Source: Streptomyces sp. SPB162 (lineage in GTDB: Bacteria; Actinomycetota; Actinomycetes; Streptomycetales; Streptomycetaceae). From it: DNA of 64,000 nucleotides. Shown one piece after another: positions 1 through 8,438 of this stretch. Every line of letters starts with the position of its first letter. Position 1 is the first letter of the stretch. A program made the translations under genes and the position numbers. A model generated the notes under the pieces. That model was not told the origin of the DNA and did not search any database. It saw only the letters and a list, made by a program, of their open reading frames with translations. The stretch lies in contig NZ_JAQFII010000001.1 of NCBI RefSeq assembly GCF_029504575.1, positions 892,501 to 956,500 on the forward strand, given 5' to 3'.

Positions 1-22
1 GCCAGGATCAAACTCTCCGTGA
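1..22 (-). rRNA. rrs: 16S rRNA gene, 5' end only
   Basis: Read on the minus strand, the first 22 bases are the universal start of bacterial 16S rRNA (AGAGTTTGATCCTGGC, preceded by TCACGG). Only the first bases of the gene lie in the window; it runs leftward out of it. The exact mature 5' end is estimated, not seen. Confidence 0.9.
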
Positions 23-195
23 ATGTCTCCACGCAAGAGCGGCACCACCGGCCGGAATAAGGCCCGTGGTGCACAGCGTCCTCGCTGTGTTATTCGCCTC
101 CCGCCAGTTCCCGTCCCGAAGGACCGGAGGGCGAAAGGACTTTTTCAAAGGAACCACCAAACGAAACCCGTATGGGTTCCGCCCGGGGTGTTTTA

Positions 196-240
196 AGTCT
201 GGCGTTGACTTTTGGCACGCTGTTGAGTTCTCAAGGAACG
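196..240 (-). promoter_or_regulatory. conserved rRNA leader element (processing/antitermination region)
   Basis: On the minus strand this holds the leader block typical of actinobacterial rrn operons: a TTGAG/CTCAA mini-hairpin, then CAGCGTGCCAAAAGTCAACG. It sits about 180 nt upstream of the 16S start, within the roughly 700-nt gene-free stretch 23-722. Its role in pre-rRNA processing or antitermination is inferred from position and family resemblance. Confidence 0.6.
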
Positions 241-295
241 GACGCTTCCTTTGGTGCCGTTTCCGGCGCCCTCCGGGCTTCCCTTCGTGTTTCCG

Positions 296-301
296 ACTCT
301 A
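296..301 (-). promoter_or_regulatory. putative rrn promoter -10 (proximal)
   Basis: Minus-strand TAGAGT, inside CTGATAGAGTCGG, matches the TAgggT/TAGRRT type of streptomycete -10 box and lies about 275 nt upstream of 16S. No good -35 sits at 17-18 bp, so this is a candidate only. Confidence 0.4.
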
Positions 302-401
302 TCAGACGCTTTCGTGTCCGATTCCCAGTCAGCGGGAGTCCTGCAGTTCTTGCTTTGTGTTGCTCCAGCGTTTCCGCCTTTCGGCTTTCCCGCTGCACCC
401 G

Positions 402-407
402 ACTTTA
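402..407 (-). promoter_or_regulatory. putative rrn promoter -10 (middle)
   Basis: Minus-strand TAAAGT in CTGCTAAAGTCGGG resembles the proximal element in sequence context. Multiple tandem promoters are usual in front of streptomycete rrn operons. The -35 is weak. Confidence 0.35.
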
Positions 408-625
408 GCAGAAGCCATTCGTCGGATTTACCGGCCAATTCGAGTCTGCCGTGGAAAACATACGTTTCCGAGGCACTCGTCCAGGCGGCTGTGCCACGGT
501 ACTGGACACCTTCGCCCCGTGCAAATCGGCTGTCAGGGTCCTTCGGCCCCCGATCGGGTCCGGTGCGGATGCCACACTGAGTGGTCGGGATCGATCACCC
601 GATGGTCGGATCCGCTCGGGCGGAA

Positions 626-655
626 TCCTTACTTCACATGACTTAGGCTGCTCAA
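626..655 (-). promoter_or_regulatory. putative distal rrn promoter
   Basis: On the minus strand TTGAGC (650-655) and TAAGGA (626-631) are separated by 18 bp, a good vegetative-type promoter spacing, pointing toward the 16S gene. It lies within 100 bp of crr on the other strand, so the intergenic region is divergently used. Confidence 0.45.
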
Positions 656-722
656 GCGGCATCGCCGTCCGGTGACAGGTAGTGACGGCGTCTTTGAGCT
701 CCGCATCTAGGAGGCTTCCCCA

Positions 723-1172
723 ATGACGATCGTTTCGTCTCCCCTGGCCGGACGGGCCATCGGGCTCGCGGCTGTGCCTGATCCGGTGTTCTCCGGCGCG
801 ATGGTGGGCCCCGGCACCGCCATTGACCCCGTGCGAGAGCCTTCGGCCGCGGTCTCCCCCGTCGACGGCGTCATCGTCTCCCTGCACCCGCACGCGTTCG
901 TCGTCGTGGATGACGAGGGCCACGGTGTACTGACGCACTTGGGCATCGACACCGTTCAGCTCAATGGTGACGGTTTCGAACTGCTCGTCGCGAAGGGCGA
1001 CACGGTGCGGCGGGGACAAGAGGTCATCCGCTGGAACCCGGCCGCGGTCGAGGCCGCCGGCAAGTCGCCGGTCTGCCCCGTCGTGGCCCTCGAGGCCACC
1101 GCCGAGGCGTTGAGCGACATGACCGCCGAAGGTGACGTCAAGGCCGGCGCCCAACTCTTCGTCTGGCAGTAG
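723..1172 (+). CDS. crr: PTS glucose-type EIIA component
   Basis: Cytoplasmic EIIA(Glc)-family phosphocarrier: it accepts phosphate from HPr and passes it to sugar permeases (EIIB/C), and in some bacteria has regulatory roles. The protein is 149 aa, a single EIIA domain of normal length. The motif VLTHLGIDTVQL places the phosphorylated histidine at residue 72, and LHPHAF gives the second active-site histidine at residue 57. The ATG is preceded by a perfect AGGAGG at 709-714. ptsI follows 101 nt downstream on the same strand, so the two are probably co-expressed. It is divergent from the rRNA operon. No permease or HPr gene is in the window. Confidence 0.95.
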   Translation: MTIVSSPLAGRAIGLAAVPDPVFSGAMVGPGTAIDPVREPSAAVSPVDGVIVSLHPHAFVVVDDEGHGVLTHLGIDTVQLNGDGFELLVAKGDTVRRGQEVIRWNPAAVEAAGKSPVCPVVALEATAEALSDMTAEGDVKAGAQLFVWQ

Positions 1173-1273
1173 TTCCCCCCGCTGTACCCCGCAGTACCCC
1201 AGGGGGCGTCAACGAGGACGTCGGAAGAATCTGAGCGACGGCACGACCGTCGCAGTGACCGGAGACAGGTGAG

Positions 1274-2944
1274 ATGGAGACAACGCTGCGAGGCGTCGGT
1301 GTCAGCCACGGTGTGGCGATCGGCGAGGTACGGCACATGGGTACCGCTGTTCTGGAGCCCCCGGCCAAGCAGATCCCGTCGGACGAGGCACCACGGGAGC
1401 AGGGCCGTGCCCGGCAGGCCGTCGAGGCGGTGGCAGCCGACCTGATCGCGCGTGGGAACCTGGCCGGCGGTGAGGCCCAGCACGTGCTGGAGGCCCAGGC
1501 CATGATGGCCCAGGACCCCGAGCTGCAGGCCGACGTCGAGCGCCGGATCGCGGTGGGCAGTTCCGCCGAGCGCGCCGTGTACGACGCTTTCGCCTCCTAC
1601 CGTGCGCTGCTGGCCAACGCGGGCGAGTACCTGGCCGGCCGGGTGGCCGACCTGGACGACGTCCGCAACCGCATCGTGGCGCGGTTGCTCGGCGTCCCGA
1701 TGCCGGGTGTCCCGGACAGCGACGAGCCCTACGTACTGATCGCGCGGGACCTGGCGCCCGCGGACACCGCGCTCCTCGACCCGACCCTGGTCCTCGGTTT
1801 CGTCACCGAGGAGGGCGGTCCCACCAGTCACAGCGCGATCCTGGCGCGCGCCCTGGGCGTCCCGGCCGTCGTGGCCATGCCCGGCGCGGGCGAGATCACC
1901 GAAGGCACCGTCATCGCCGTGGACGGCAGCACCGGTGAGCTCTTCGTCAACCCGAGCGCCGAGAAGCGCGCGGAGCTCGAAGAGGCCGCCGCCGCCCGCA
2001 GGGCCTCCCTGTCGGCGACCTCGGGTCCCGGTGCCACTTCCGACGGCCACAAGGTCCCGCTGCTCGCCAACGTGGGCGGCCCCGGCGACGTCCCCGCGGC
2101 GCTGGAGGCGGGTGCCGAAGGTGTGGGCCTGTTCCGCACCGAGTTCCTCTTCCTCGACGACTCCGCGAAGGCGCCGTCCGAGGAGAAGCAGGTCGAGGCG
2201 TACCGCAAGGTCCTCGAGGCGTTCCCCGAGGGCCGGGTGGTCGTGCGGGTGCTCGACGCGGGCGCCGACAAGCCGCTGGACTTCCTCACCCCCGCCGACG
2301 AGCCCAACCCGGCGCTGGGTGTGCGGGGTCTGCGATCGCTGCTGGACCATCCCGACGTGCTGCAGACGCAGCTGCGGGCGCTGGCCAAGGCGGCCGAGGG
2401 TCTCCCGGTGCACCTCGAGGTCATGGCGCCGATGGTGGCCGACCGTATCGATGCCAAGGCCTTCGCCGACGCCTGCCGCGAGGCCGGGTTGCGGGCGAAG
2501 TTCGGTGCGATGGTCGAGATCCCCTCGGCGGCGCTGCGGGCCCGGTCCATCCTCCAAGAGGTCGAGTTCCTGTCGCTGGGCACCAACGACCTGGCGCAGT
2601 ACACGTTCGCGGCCGACCGGCAGGTCGGCGCGGTCTCGCGTCTGCAGGACCCCTGGCAGCCCGCGCTGCTCGACCTGGTGGCGGCGGCGGCCGACGCGGC
2701 CAAGGCCGAGGGCAGGAGCTGTGGTGTCTGCGGCGAAGCGGCGGCCGATCCGCTGCTGGCCTGTGTGCTCACGGGTCTGGGCGTGACGAGCCTTTCCATG
2801 GGCGCTGCCTCCATTCCTTATGTGCGCGCCACGCTCGCGAAGTACACGCTCGCGCAGTGCGAGCGTGCGGCGGTCGCCGCTCGGGCGACCGACACCGCCG
2901 ACGAGGCGCGCCGTGCCGCGCAGGCGGTGCTGTCGGGCGAGTGA
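1274..2944 (+). CDS. ptsI: PTS enzyme I (PEP-protein phosphotransferase)
   Basis: Enzyme I autophosphorylates from phosphoenolpyruvate and phosphorylates HPr, the first step of all PTS sugar uptake. The 556 aa are a normal length. Order: N-terminal HPr-binding/phosphohistidine region, with the active histidine at residue 186 in GGPTSHSAILARALG; then the PEP-binding TIM-barrel with the ELMAPMVA-like and EIPSAAL segments and the conserved GVCGEAA near the C-terminus. GGAGA at 1261-1265 serves the ATG. It lies downstream of crr and ends just before a strong hairpin terminator. Gene identity is secure. Confidence 0.96.
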   Translation: METTLRGVGVSHGVAIGEVRHMGTAVLEPPAKQIPSDEAPREQGRARQAVEAVAADLIARGNLAGGEAQHVLEAQAMMAQDPELQADVERRIAVGSSAERAVYDAFASYRALLANAGEYLAGRVADLDDVRNRIVARLLGVPMPGVPDSDEPYVLIARDLAPADTALLDPTLVLGFVTEEGGPTSHSAILARALGVPAVVAMPGAGEITEGTVIAVDGSTGELFVNPSAEKRAELEEAAAARRASLSATSGPGATSDGHKVPLLANVGGPGDVPAALEAGAEGVGLFRTEFLFLDDSAKAPSEEKQVEAYRKVLEAFPEGRVVVRVLDAGADKPLDFLTPADEPNPALGVRGLRSLLDHPDVLQTQLRALAKAAEGLPVHLEVMAPMVADRIDAKAFADACREAGLRAKFGAMVEIPSAALRARSILQEVEFLSLGTNDLAQYTFAADRQVGAVSRLQDPWQPALLDLVAAAADAAKAEGRSCGVCGEAAADPLLACVLTGLGVTSLSMGAASIPYVRATLAKYTLAQCERAAVAARATDTADEARRAAQAVLSGE

Positions 2945-2973
2945 CAGCCACCGGCCGTGCGGCCGGGAGCTTC

Positions 2974-3010
2974 GAGGGGCGTTTCACCGGAGTCCGGTGG
3001 AACGCCCCTC
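2974..3010. terminator. hairpin terminator between ptsI and the convergent gene
   Basis: A near-perfect inverted repeat (GAGGGGCGTTTCACCGGA paired with TCCGGTGGAACGCCCCTC) starts 30 nt after the ptsI stop. It has no T-run, as is usual in high-GC actinomycetes. It can serve both convergent transcripts. Confidence 0.75.
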
Positions 3011-3043
3011 GCTCGTGGGGGCGTCGGTCGTGTGGGGCCCGCG

Positions 3044-3991
3044 TCAGTCGTGCGGTGAAGGCCTCAGCGGCAGGCCGGCCCGGTAGGTGACGCCGGGTTC
3101 CGGCGGTACCGGTTCTCCGGTTTCGGCGTCGGTGCAGTAGGCGTTGAAGACTTCCGCCTCGGTAAGGGGTCGCGGCCAGCCGTCGCGCACGGACCAGCCG
3201 CGTACCTCGTCCCGGCCGTCGGCGACGGTGGTCCGGATGACGATGCCGGCGGAGCTGCCGCTGACGGCGGCCGCGGCGAGGACCGTGCAGAACACCAGGG
3301 CGTCGGCCTCGGCGCAGTGGATCCGGCCGGAAGCGGTGCGCTCCGTGGTGAGGACGGCGAGCAGTGGCGCGTCGTCCAGTTGCACGCTGCAGACCACGTG
3401 GTGGATGCCGGTGCCGGCGGTTTCGATGAGTCCCACCAGCGCCCGGGAGGCCCGTTCGAAGGCGAGCCGGGCGAGATCCCGTCCGCTGTCGGTGTGGTCT
3501 TCGGCGGCGGTCAGAACGTCGGAGGCCCGGTCCCAGGCAGCCTGCCGGTCGGTCTCGTGGTCCAGTTGGGAGATGAGTTGGCGTACCGGCTGCCCGCTGT
3601 ACGGGACGCCGGGCCCGTTCGCGGTGATGTCGGCGGTGTAGCGGGCGCGGCTGGCGGGGGTGTCCGGGTCACGGCCGGTGTCGGCGCAGTACTCCGCGTA
3701 CTCCTCCGGGTCGAAGAGGGTGACGGTGACGAACAGCCCCTGGGAGAGCAGCGAACGCAGCACGCCGTCCATCTGCCGCAGGTACTCCGTGTGGTCCTCG
3801 CAGGGGAGGCCGCGGGGGCCGCGCATCGCGGCGAAGTCCCTTTCGCCGGCAAGCAGCGCGACGATGCTGGGCGCTTCCCTGCGCAGGGAGCGCCGCACGC
3901 TCGCCCGGCGCGGTGCCCGGCCCCGCGAACGGCCGCCGGTCCGGCCGCTGTTCCTCCGGTGGTTCCGCTTCCCGTTCCTGGTGTGTGCCAT
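3044..3991 (-). CDS. conserved protein of unknown function, basic N-terminus
   Basis: I do not recognise the family. The 315-aa product begins with about 35 residues rich in Arg, Lys, Asn and Gly (NGKRNHRRNSGRTGGRSRGR), suggesting nucleic-acid or acidic-surface contact. The rest is a globular acidic domain without membrane segments. A cysteine-bearing patch (RGLPCEDHTEYLRQMD) and a C-terminal PPEPGVTYRAGLPL tail are visible. The ATG has a strong GAGGGGGAG ribosome site. It lies 21 nt downstream of the MFS permease gene and is probably its operon partner. Function is not assigned. Confidence 0.7.
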   Translation of the reverse strand: MAHTRNGKRNHRRNSGRTGGRSRGRAPRRASVRRSLRREAPSIVALLAGERDFAAMRGPRGLPCEDHTEYLRQMDGVLRSLLSQGLFVTVTLFDPEEYAEYCADTGRDPDTPASRARYTADITANGPGVPYSGQPVRQLISQLDHETDRQAAWDRASDVLTAAEDHTDSGRDLARLAFERASRALVGLIETAGTGIHHVVCSVQLDDAPLLAVLTTERTASGRIHCAEADALVFCTVLAAAAVSGSSAGIVIRTTVADGRDEVRGWSVRDGWPRPLTEAEVFNAYCTDAETGEPVPPEPGVTYRAGLPLRPSPHD

Positions 3992-4012
3992 GGCTCCCCC
4001 TCGGCGCGACGA

Positions 4013-5305
4013 TCAGTTCTCACTCACCGTAATCGTCGGCACTGACAATCCGGACGGCTCCGTCACCGTCCGTGTGGATCCGAGGCGCCGCAGCACCATG
4101 TGCTTCTGCAGGAAGGCGGTTCCGGCGAGGGCGGTGCCGAGGCCGAGCCAGCCGAGCGGCCCCGCGGCGATCACCGCGGTGGTCATGATCAGCGGGCCCG
4201 CCGCGCGTTCGGCGGACTGGGCCAGTCCGTGCACTCCGACGTACGCGCCCTGCGCGTCGTCCGGGGCGAGCGCCACGGACAGCTCCCACGAGACCGTGGC
4301 CTGGTACATCTCCACGAAGGTGAAGGCGACAGCGGCGAGCAGCAGTGCGGTGGTGGCCGCCCAGCGGGCGTCGACGACGGAGGCCGCCACGGCCGCTCCG
4401 CCGAGGAAGTAGCAGGCGGCGACGTGCCGCAGGGTCCTGGCGGCCAGCCGCGGGGTGCGCCCGTGCCGGGAGAGCCGGACCTGGAAGAGCACCACGACGA
4501 CGGTGTTGATGACGAAGAGCAGCGCGGCGAGCCCGTGCGGGGCGGTGGTGGAGCTGATGATCCACAGCGGCATGCCGACCCGCAGCACGGAGCCGTCGAG
4601 GAAGAGCAGGGCGTCGGTGGCGGCGTAGCCGAGGTAGCCGCGGTCCCGCCACGGGTTGGAGGACGGTGCCGGGCGGGCGGCGAGCGCCGCGGCCGGCGGT
4701 TTGGTGGCGGAGGAGGCCACCGTCCGGGTGGCGGACGGGGGTTCGGCGCAGCGGGCGACGAGTACGGCGACGACGCAGAAGGAGAGGCCGTCGGCGAGCA
4801 GGAGGCCGCGATAGACGGTGGCGTTGCCGAAGGCGAGGCCTACGGAGGCGCCGAGGCCGCCGAGTGTGTAGCCGACGTTGACGACGGTGCGCTGCACCGC
4901 CTGGTAGCGGGACCGGTCGGGGCCTGCGACGCGGGCCGCGTAGAGCTTGGTGAGGACGGAGGCGGAGCGTTCGCCGAAGCTGCCCAGTGCCACCAGGGGC
5001 AGCAGTTGCCAGAAGCCGTCGGCCGCGAGCAACAGCAGACCGGAGGCGGCGCGCAGCAGTTGGACGGCGAGCAGCAGCCGGGTGAGCGGGAACCGGTCGG
5101 CGAGGCGGCCGGCGACGGGCGAGCCGGCGATGCCGACGGCGCCGGCGAGTCCCATCAGCAGACCGATCCGGCCGGCGCTGAGGTGGGCGACGACGAGGAA
5201 GTACAGCGCCGTGACGCTCAGCCAGAGACCGGAGCCGGTCTTGTCCACGAAGTTGATCCAGAGCATCCGGCGGCCGTCGGGGCCTCCCGGTATCCGCGCC
5301 GCCAT
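4013..5305 (-). CDS. MFS transporter
   Basis: Major facilitator superfamily permease in the cytoplasmic membrane. About 12 hydrophobic segments are readable (for example WLSVTALYFLVVAHL, IGLLMGLAGAVGIAG, LLLADGLSFCVVAVLVA). The cytoplasmic loop SPVAGRLADRFPLTRLL is the MFS signature-A region after TM2. About 430 aa from the ATG chosen here, which has AGGGA upstream; in-frame GTG starts at 5335 (preceded by AAGGGGG) or 5353 are possible. Divergent from a MocR-type regulator across a very short AT-rich spacer, so it is the likely target of that regulator. Substrate unknown. Confidence 0.85.
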   Translation of the reverse strand: MAARIPGGPDGRRMLWINFVDKTGSGLWLSVTALYFLVVAHLSAGRIGLLMGLAGAVGIAGSPVAGRLADRFPLTRLLLAVQLLRAASGLLLLAADGFWQLLPLVALGSFGERSASVLTKLYAARVAGPDRSRYQAVQRTVVNVGYTLGGLGASVGLAFGNATVYRGLLLADGLSFCVVAVLVARCAEPPSATRTVASSATKPPAAALAARPAPSSNPWRDRGYLGYAATDALLFLDGSVLRVGMPLWIISSTTAPHGLAALLFVINTVVVVLFQVRLSRHGRTPRLAARTLRHVAACYFLGGAAVAASVVDARWAATTALLLAAVAFTFVEMYQATVSWELSVALAPDDAQGAYVGVHGLAQSAERAAGPLIMTTAVIAAGPLGWLGLGTALAGTAFLQKHMVLRRLGSTRTVTEPSGLSVPTITVSEN

Positions 5306-5354
5306 CGCTGTCCCTGTCCCCGGTCGCCTGCGCACCCGTTCCCCCTTGACCACT

Positions 5355-5384
5355 TCTTTGTATCAATACATACTTGTTAATGTG
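5355..5384. promoter_or_regulatory. AT-rich divergent promoter/operator for MFS and MocR genes
   Basis: In an otherwise GC-rich window this stretch is strongly AT-rich and contains the palindrome TGTATCAATACA (5359-5370), followed by TACTTGTTAATGTG that runs into the regulator's GTG. No ribosome site precedes that GTG. The arrangement fits a shared operator and a leaderless transcript. Inferred from composition and symmetry only. Confidence 0.5.
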
Positions 5385-6710
5385 GCAACACAATATGCGA
5401 TCAGCGGTACGACCGCCAAGGGAATCGCCGCTTCCGTCGAACGCGCGGTGGCGGACGGCTCGTTGCCCCCCGGCAGCGCCATGCCGCCGGTACGCAGGCT
5501 CGCCGAGGATCTCGGGGTGAGTCCGGGCACCGTGGCCACGGCCTACAAGGAGTTGCGGCAGCGCGGCATCGTGCTGACCCGCGGGCGTGGCGGGACGGTG
5601 GTCGCCGAGGCGCCGGCCGTCGGGACCAGCGGCTCGCGCCGCCCCCCGAAGACCCCGGCGGGCGTGCGCAGCCTGGCCGGCGGCCATCCCGATCCGGCGT
5701 TCCTGCCCGATCTGGTGCCGCCGACCCGGGTGGTTCCGGGGCCCGGCTCGCACCGGACCTCGCCCCGGCTGCCGGCACTGGAGGAGGCGGCCAGGCGCTG
5801 GTTCGAGCGCGACGGCGTTCCGGCCGGGCAGGTGACGTTCGCCCATGGCGCGTTGGACTGCGTCGGCCGGCTGCTCTCGGCCGAACTGCGGCCGGGCGAC
5901 GCCGTGGCGATGGAGGACCCGGGCTTCCACCGGCTGCTGGACCTCGCTCCGGCTCTGGGGCTGCGGATCGTGCCGGTGGCGGTGGACGAGGAGGGGATGC
6001 GGCCGGAGGCACTGCGGGCCGCGCTGCGCGCGGGGGCCAGGGCGGTGGTGTGCATGCCGCGGTCGCAGAGCCCGATGGGCGCGTGCTTCTCCGAGCGGCG
6101 CCGGGCGGAGCTGCTGGCGGTGCTGACCGCCGCCCCCGAGGTGCTGGTCATCGAGGACGACTACACGGCGGACACCTCCGGCGTTCCCCTGCACTCCCTC
6201 ACCACCGGCGGCCTGCCCCGCTGGGCGCAGGTCCGTACCGTGTCCAAGCACCTGGGCAGTGACCTGCGGTGGGCCGCGCTCGCCTGCGACGAGACGTCGC
6301 TGGCCCGGCATGACGGCCTGCTGCTGCTCACTTCGGGCTGGGTGAGCCATGTGCTGCAGGAGACGGTGCTGCGGCTGCTGGCCGATCCGGCGACGACCGC
6401 GTTGGTGGCGCGGGCCGAGGCCGCGTACACCGCCCGCCGCGAGGCGCTGATCGGCGAACTGGCGCGGCGCGGCATCCCCGCGCACGGCCGCAGCGGGCTG
6501 AACGTCTGGGTGCCGGTCAGGGACGAGTCGGCGGTGGTCAACGGGTTGCGGTCGCACGGGTGGTGGGTCGCGGGCGGGGCCCGGTTCCGTACCGCGTCGG
6601 CGCCCGGGGTGCGGATCACCACGGCGGCCCTGCCGGTGGAGGACGCGGCCGGACTGGCGGCCGATTTCGCCGCGGTGCTGGGCGAGTCGGAGAGCACCTA
6701 CGGAGGTTGA
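5382..6710 (+). CDS. MocR-type (GntR/aminotransferase fusion) transcriptional regulator
   Basis: 442-aa regulator. Residues 10-75 form a GntR winged helix (PPVRRLAEDLGVSPGTVATAYKELRQRGIV). Residues 95-440 are a fold-type I aminotransferase-like domain. The PLP-binding lysine is kept at residue 289 (TVSKHLGS). MocR proteins sense PLP or amino compounds and control adjacent genes. The GTG at 5382 was chosen because homologues begin just before the YAISG segment and the helix-turn-helix needs no more; the lack of a Shine-Dalgarno suggests leaderless translation. Divergent to the MFS gene, which it probably controls. Confidence 0.88.
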   Translation: MATQYAISGTTAKGIAASVERAVADGSLPPGSAMPPVRRLAEDLGVSPGTVATAYKELRQRGIVLTRGRGGTVVAEAPAVGTSGSRRPPKTPAGVRSLAGGHPDPAFLPDLVPPTRVVPGPGSHRTSPRLPALEEAARRWFERDGVPAGQVTFAHGALDCVGRLLSAELRPGDAVAMEDPGFHRLLDLAPALGLRIVPVAVDEEGMRPEALRAALRAGARAVVCMPRSQSPMGACFSERRRAELLAVLTAAPEVLVIEDDYTADTSGVPLHSLTTGGLPRWAQVRTVSKHLGSDLRWAALACDETSLARHDGLLLLTSGWVSHVLQETVLRLLADPATTALVARAEAAYTARREALIGELARRGIPAHGRSGLNVWVPVRDESAVVNGLRSHGWWVAGGARFRTASAPGVRITTAALPVEDAAGLAADFAAVLGESESTYGG

Positions 6711-6724
6711 CGAGGTTGACGGGT

Positions 6725-6742
6725 CGTCAGTGACTCCTGACG
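6725..6742. repeat. inverted repeat CGTCAG-N6-CTGACG
   Basis: Perfect 6-bp arms separated by 6 bp, 15 nt after the MocR gene stop and just upstream of the chitinase promoter. It could be a short terminator or a regulator site. Confidence 0.35.
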
Positions 6743-6748
6743 TGAGCC

Positions 6749-6804
6749 TTGACGCGCACCTGGTGGTCAAGTATTCACAGAGTGGGCGGCATTGGTACAG
6801 ACCT
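6749..6804 (+). promoter_or_regulatory. putative chitinase promoter with chitinase-type direct repeats
   Basis: TTGACG (6749-6754) and TATTCA (6772-6777) are 17 bp apart. Two imperfect 12-mers resembling the TGGTCNAGACCN repeat known from streptomycete chitinase promoters occur here: TGGTCAAGTATT (6764-6775, overlapping the -10) and TGGTACAGACCT (6793-6804). The second is close to consensus, the first is weak. This suggests chitin induction and glucose repression, by inference from the known repeats. Confidence 0.4.
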
Positions 6805-6817
6805 ATGGGAGTCCAGT

Positions 6818-8380
6818 ATGCGAAGATCCCTCACGCTCGTCCTGGCACTGCTCGGGACGCTCGTCCTGTTCCTCTCGCCGCCCGCCGCCGCGGCGGGCGG
6901 CGCCTCGGCGGCGTTCTCCAAGACCTCGGACTGGGGCTCCGGCTACCAGGCCCAGTACCGGATCACCAACGGCTCCACCTCCACCCTGACCAGCTGGAAG
7001 GTGGAGTTCGACCTGCCGTCGGGAAGCGGTGTCGGCAGCTACTGGGACGCGCTGCTCACCAAGAACGCCTCCCACTACACGTTCACCAACCGCGAGTACA
7101 ACGGCACCCTGGCCCCCGGCGCCTCCGCGGTCTTCGGCTGGGTCGCCGCCGGCTCGGGCACCCCGGCCAACTGCCTGCTGAACGGCGGCTCCTGCGACGC
7201 GGGGCCCGCCGACACCACCGCCCCCTCGGTGCCCGGCGGCGTCACCGTCGGCTCGGCCACCGGCTCCTCCCTCACCGTGCGGTGGACGGCCTCCACCGAC
7301 GACTCCGGCTCCGTCGCCGGCTACGAGGTCTCCCGCGACAACGCCGCGCCCGTGGCCGTGAGCGGCACGTCGTACACGGCCACCGGGCTGCAGCCCACCA
7401 CGGGCTACGGTTTCCGGGTCCGGGCCAAGGACACCGCGGGCAACACCTCCGCCTACAGCATGTCGGTCAGCGGCACCACGACCGCGGGCGGCGGCCCCGG
7501 GCCCGGCACCGTGCACACCGCCCCCTATGTCGACATGGGCGCCTGGCCGACGCCGAGCATGCCCGCCATGGCCGCGGCGAGCGGGCTGAAGAGCTTCACC
7601 ATGGCCTTCATCACCGCCTCCGCCTGCAAGGCCATGTGGTTCAACGCCTACGACCCGCGCGCCGGCTGGGCCAAGGACCAGGTCGACGCCATCAGGGCGG
7701 CCGGCGGTGACGTGAAGATCTCCTTCGGCGGCGCCTCCGGAGCGGAACTCGCCCAGGCCTGCTCCACCGTCGACGCGCTGTACGCCGAGTACGACGCCGT
7801 CGTCACGGCATACGGCCTCACCTACGCCGACTTCGACATCGAAGGGTCCGCCACCGCCGAGCCCGCCTCCATCAGCCGCCGCTCCCAGGCGCTGGCCCGG
7901 CTCCAGCAGGCGCACCCCGGGCTGCACATCTCCCTCACCCTGCCGGTGCTGCCCGAGGGGCTGACGGCGGACGGCATCAACATCGTGAAGTCCGCGCGCG
8001 ACGCGGGCGTCACCCTCGACGCCGTCAACGTCATGGCCATGGACTACTACCGCGCCACGGACTACGGTGATGCGGCCGTCCAGGCGGCGCAGAGCACCCA
8101 GGCGCAGCTCAAATCGCTGTACCCGACCAGGACCGACGCCCAGCTGTGGGCGATGACCGGAGTCACCCCGATGCTCGGCCAGAACGACGACGGGCACGTC
8201 TTCGACCAGGCCGACTCCCGTCAGCTCGTGTCGTTCGCCCAGGGCAGGCACCTGGGCATGCTCGGCTTCTGGGAGGAGACCCGCGACCGCAACGCCTGCA
8301 ACGGGGCGTTGTACCTGTGCACCAACGTCCCGCAGGCGCCCTACGAGTTCTCGAAGATCTTCGCCCAGTACACCGGGTGA
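6818..8380 (+). CDS. secreted chitinase, CBM2-FN3-GH18
   Basis: Extracellular endochitinase-type enzyme of 520 aa. Order: Sec signal peptide (residues 1-27, MRRSLTLVLALLGTLV then AAAAGG), a CBM2 carbohydrate-binding module (about 30-127), a fibronectin type III linker domain (about 130-215), and a GH18 barrel (about 226-520). The GH18 signature DFDIEG gives D338, D340 and the acid/base E342. The ATG at 6818 was chosen because the signal peptide begins there and GGGAG lies 7 nt upstream; longer in-frame extensions would spoil the signal peptide. A strong hairpin terminator follows. Regulation is probably through the upstream direct repeats. Confidence 0.93.
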   Translation: MRRSLTLVLALLGTLVLFLSPPAAAAGGASAAFSKTSDWGSGYQAQYRITNGSTSTLTSWKVEFDLPSGSGVGSYWDALLTKNASHYTFTNREYNGTLAPGASAVFGWVAAGSGTPANCLLNGGSCDAGPADTTAPSVPGGVTVGSATGSSLTVRWTASTDDSGSVAGYEVSRDNAAPVAVSGTSYTATGLQPTTGYGFRVRAKDTAGNTSAYSMSVSGTTTAGGGPGPGTVHTAPYVDMGAWPTPSMPAMAAASGLKSFTMAFITASACKAMWFNAYDPRAGWAKDQVDAIRAAGGDVKISFGGASGAELAQACSTVDALYAEYDAVVTAYGLTYADFDIEGSATAEPASISRRSQALARLQQAHPGLHISLTLPVLPEGLTADGINIVKSARDAGVTLDAVNVMAMDYYRATDYGDAAVQAAQSTQAQLKSLYPTRTDAQLWAMTGVTPMLGQNDDGHVFDQADSRQLVSFAQGRHLGMLGFWEETRDRNACNGALYLCTNVPQAPYEFSKIFAQYTG

Positions 8381-8387
8381 GGGCGGC

Positions 8388-8421
8388 GCCGTGCTGACGC
8401 GGTCGGCCGCGTCAGCACGGC
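8388..8421. terminator. bidirectional hairpin terminator
   Basis: Perfect 15-bp stem (GCCGTGCTGACGCGG with its complement) and a TCGG loop, between the convergent chitinase and acetoacetyl-CoA synthetase genes. Confidence 0.85.
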
Positions 8422-8438
8422 ACTCGCCGTCGTCGGAT

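Noticed and set aside
1173..1273. C-rich segment between crr and ptsI as a 6C-type small RNA
   Set aside because: There are repeated CCCC runs and a GTACCCC direct repeat, but not two hairpins with six-C loops.
4020..6770. 916-codon open frame on the minus strand across the MFS and MocR genes
   Set aside because: Antisense to MocR and a shadow of the MFS frame; Arg/Pro/Gly-rich composition with no domain, as high-GC DNA produces by chance.
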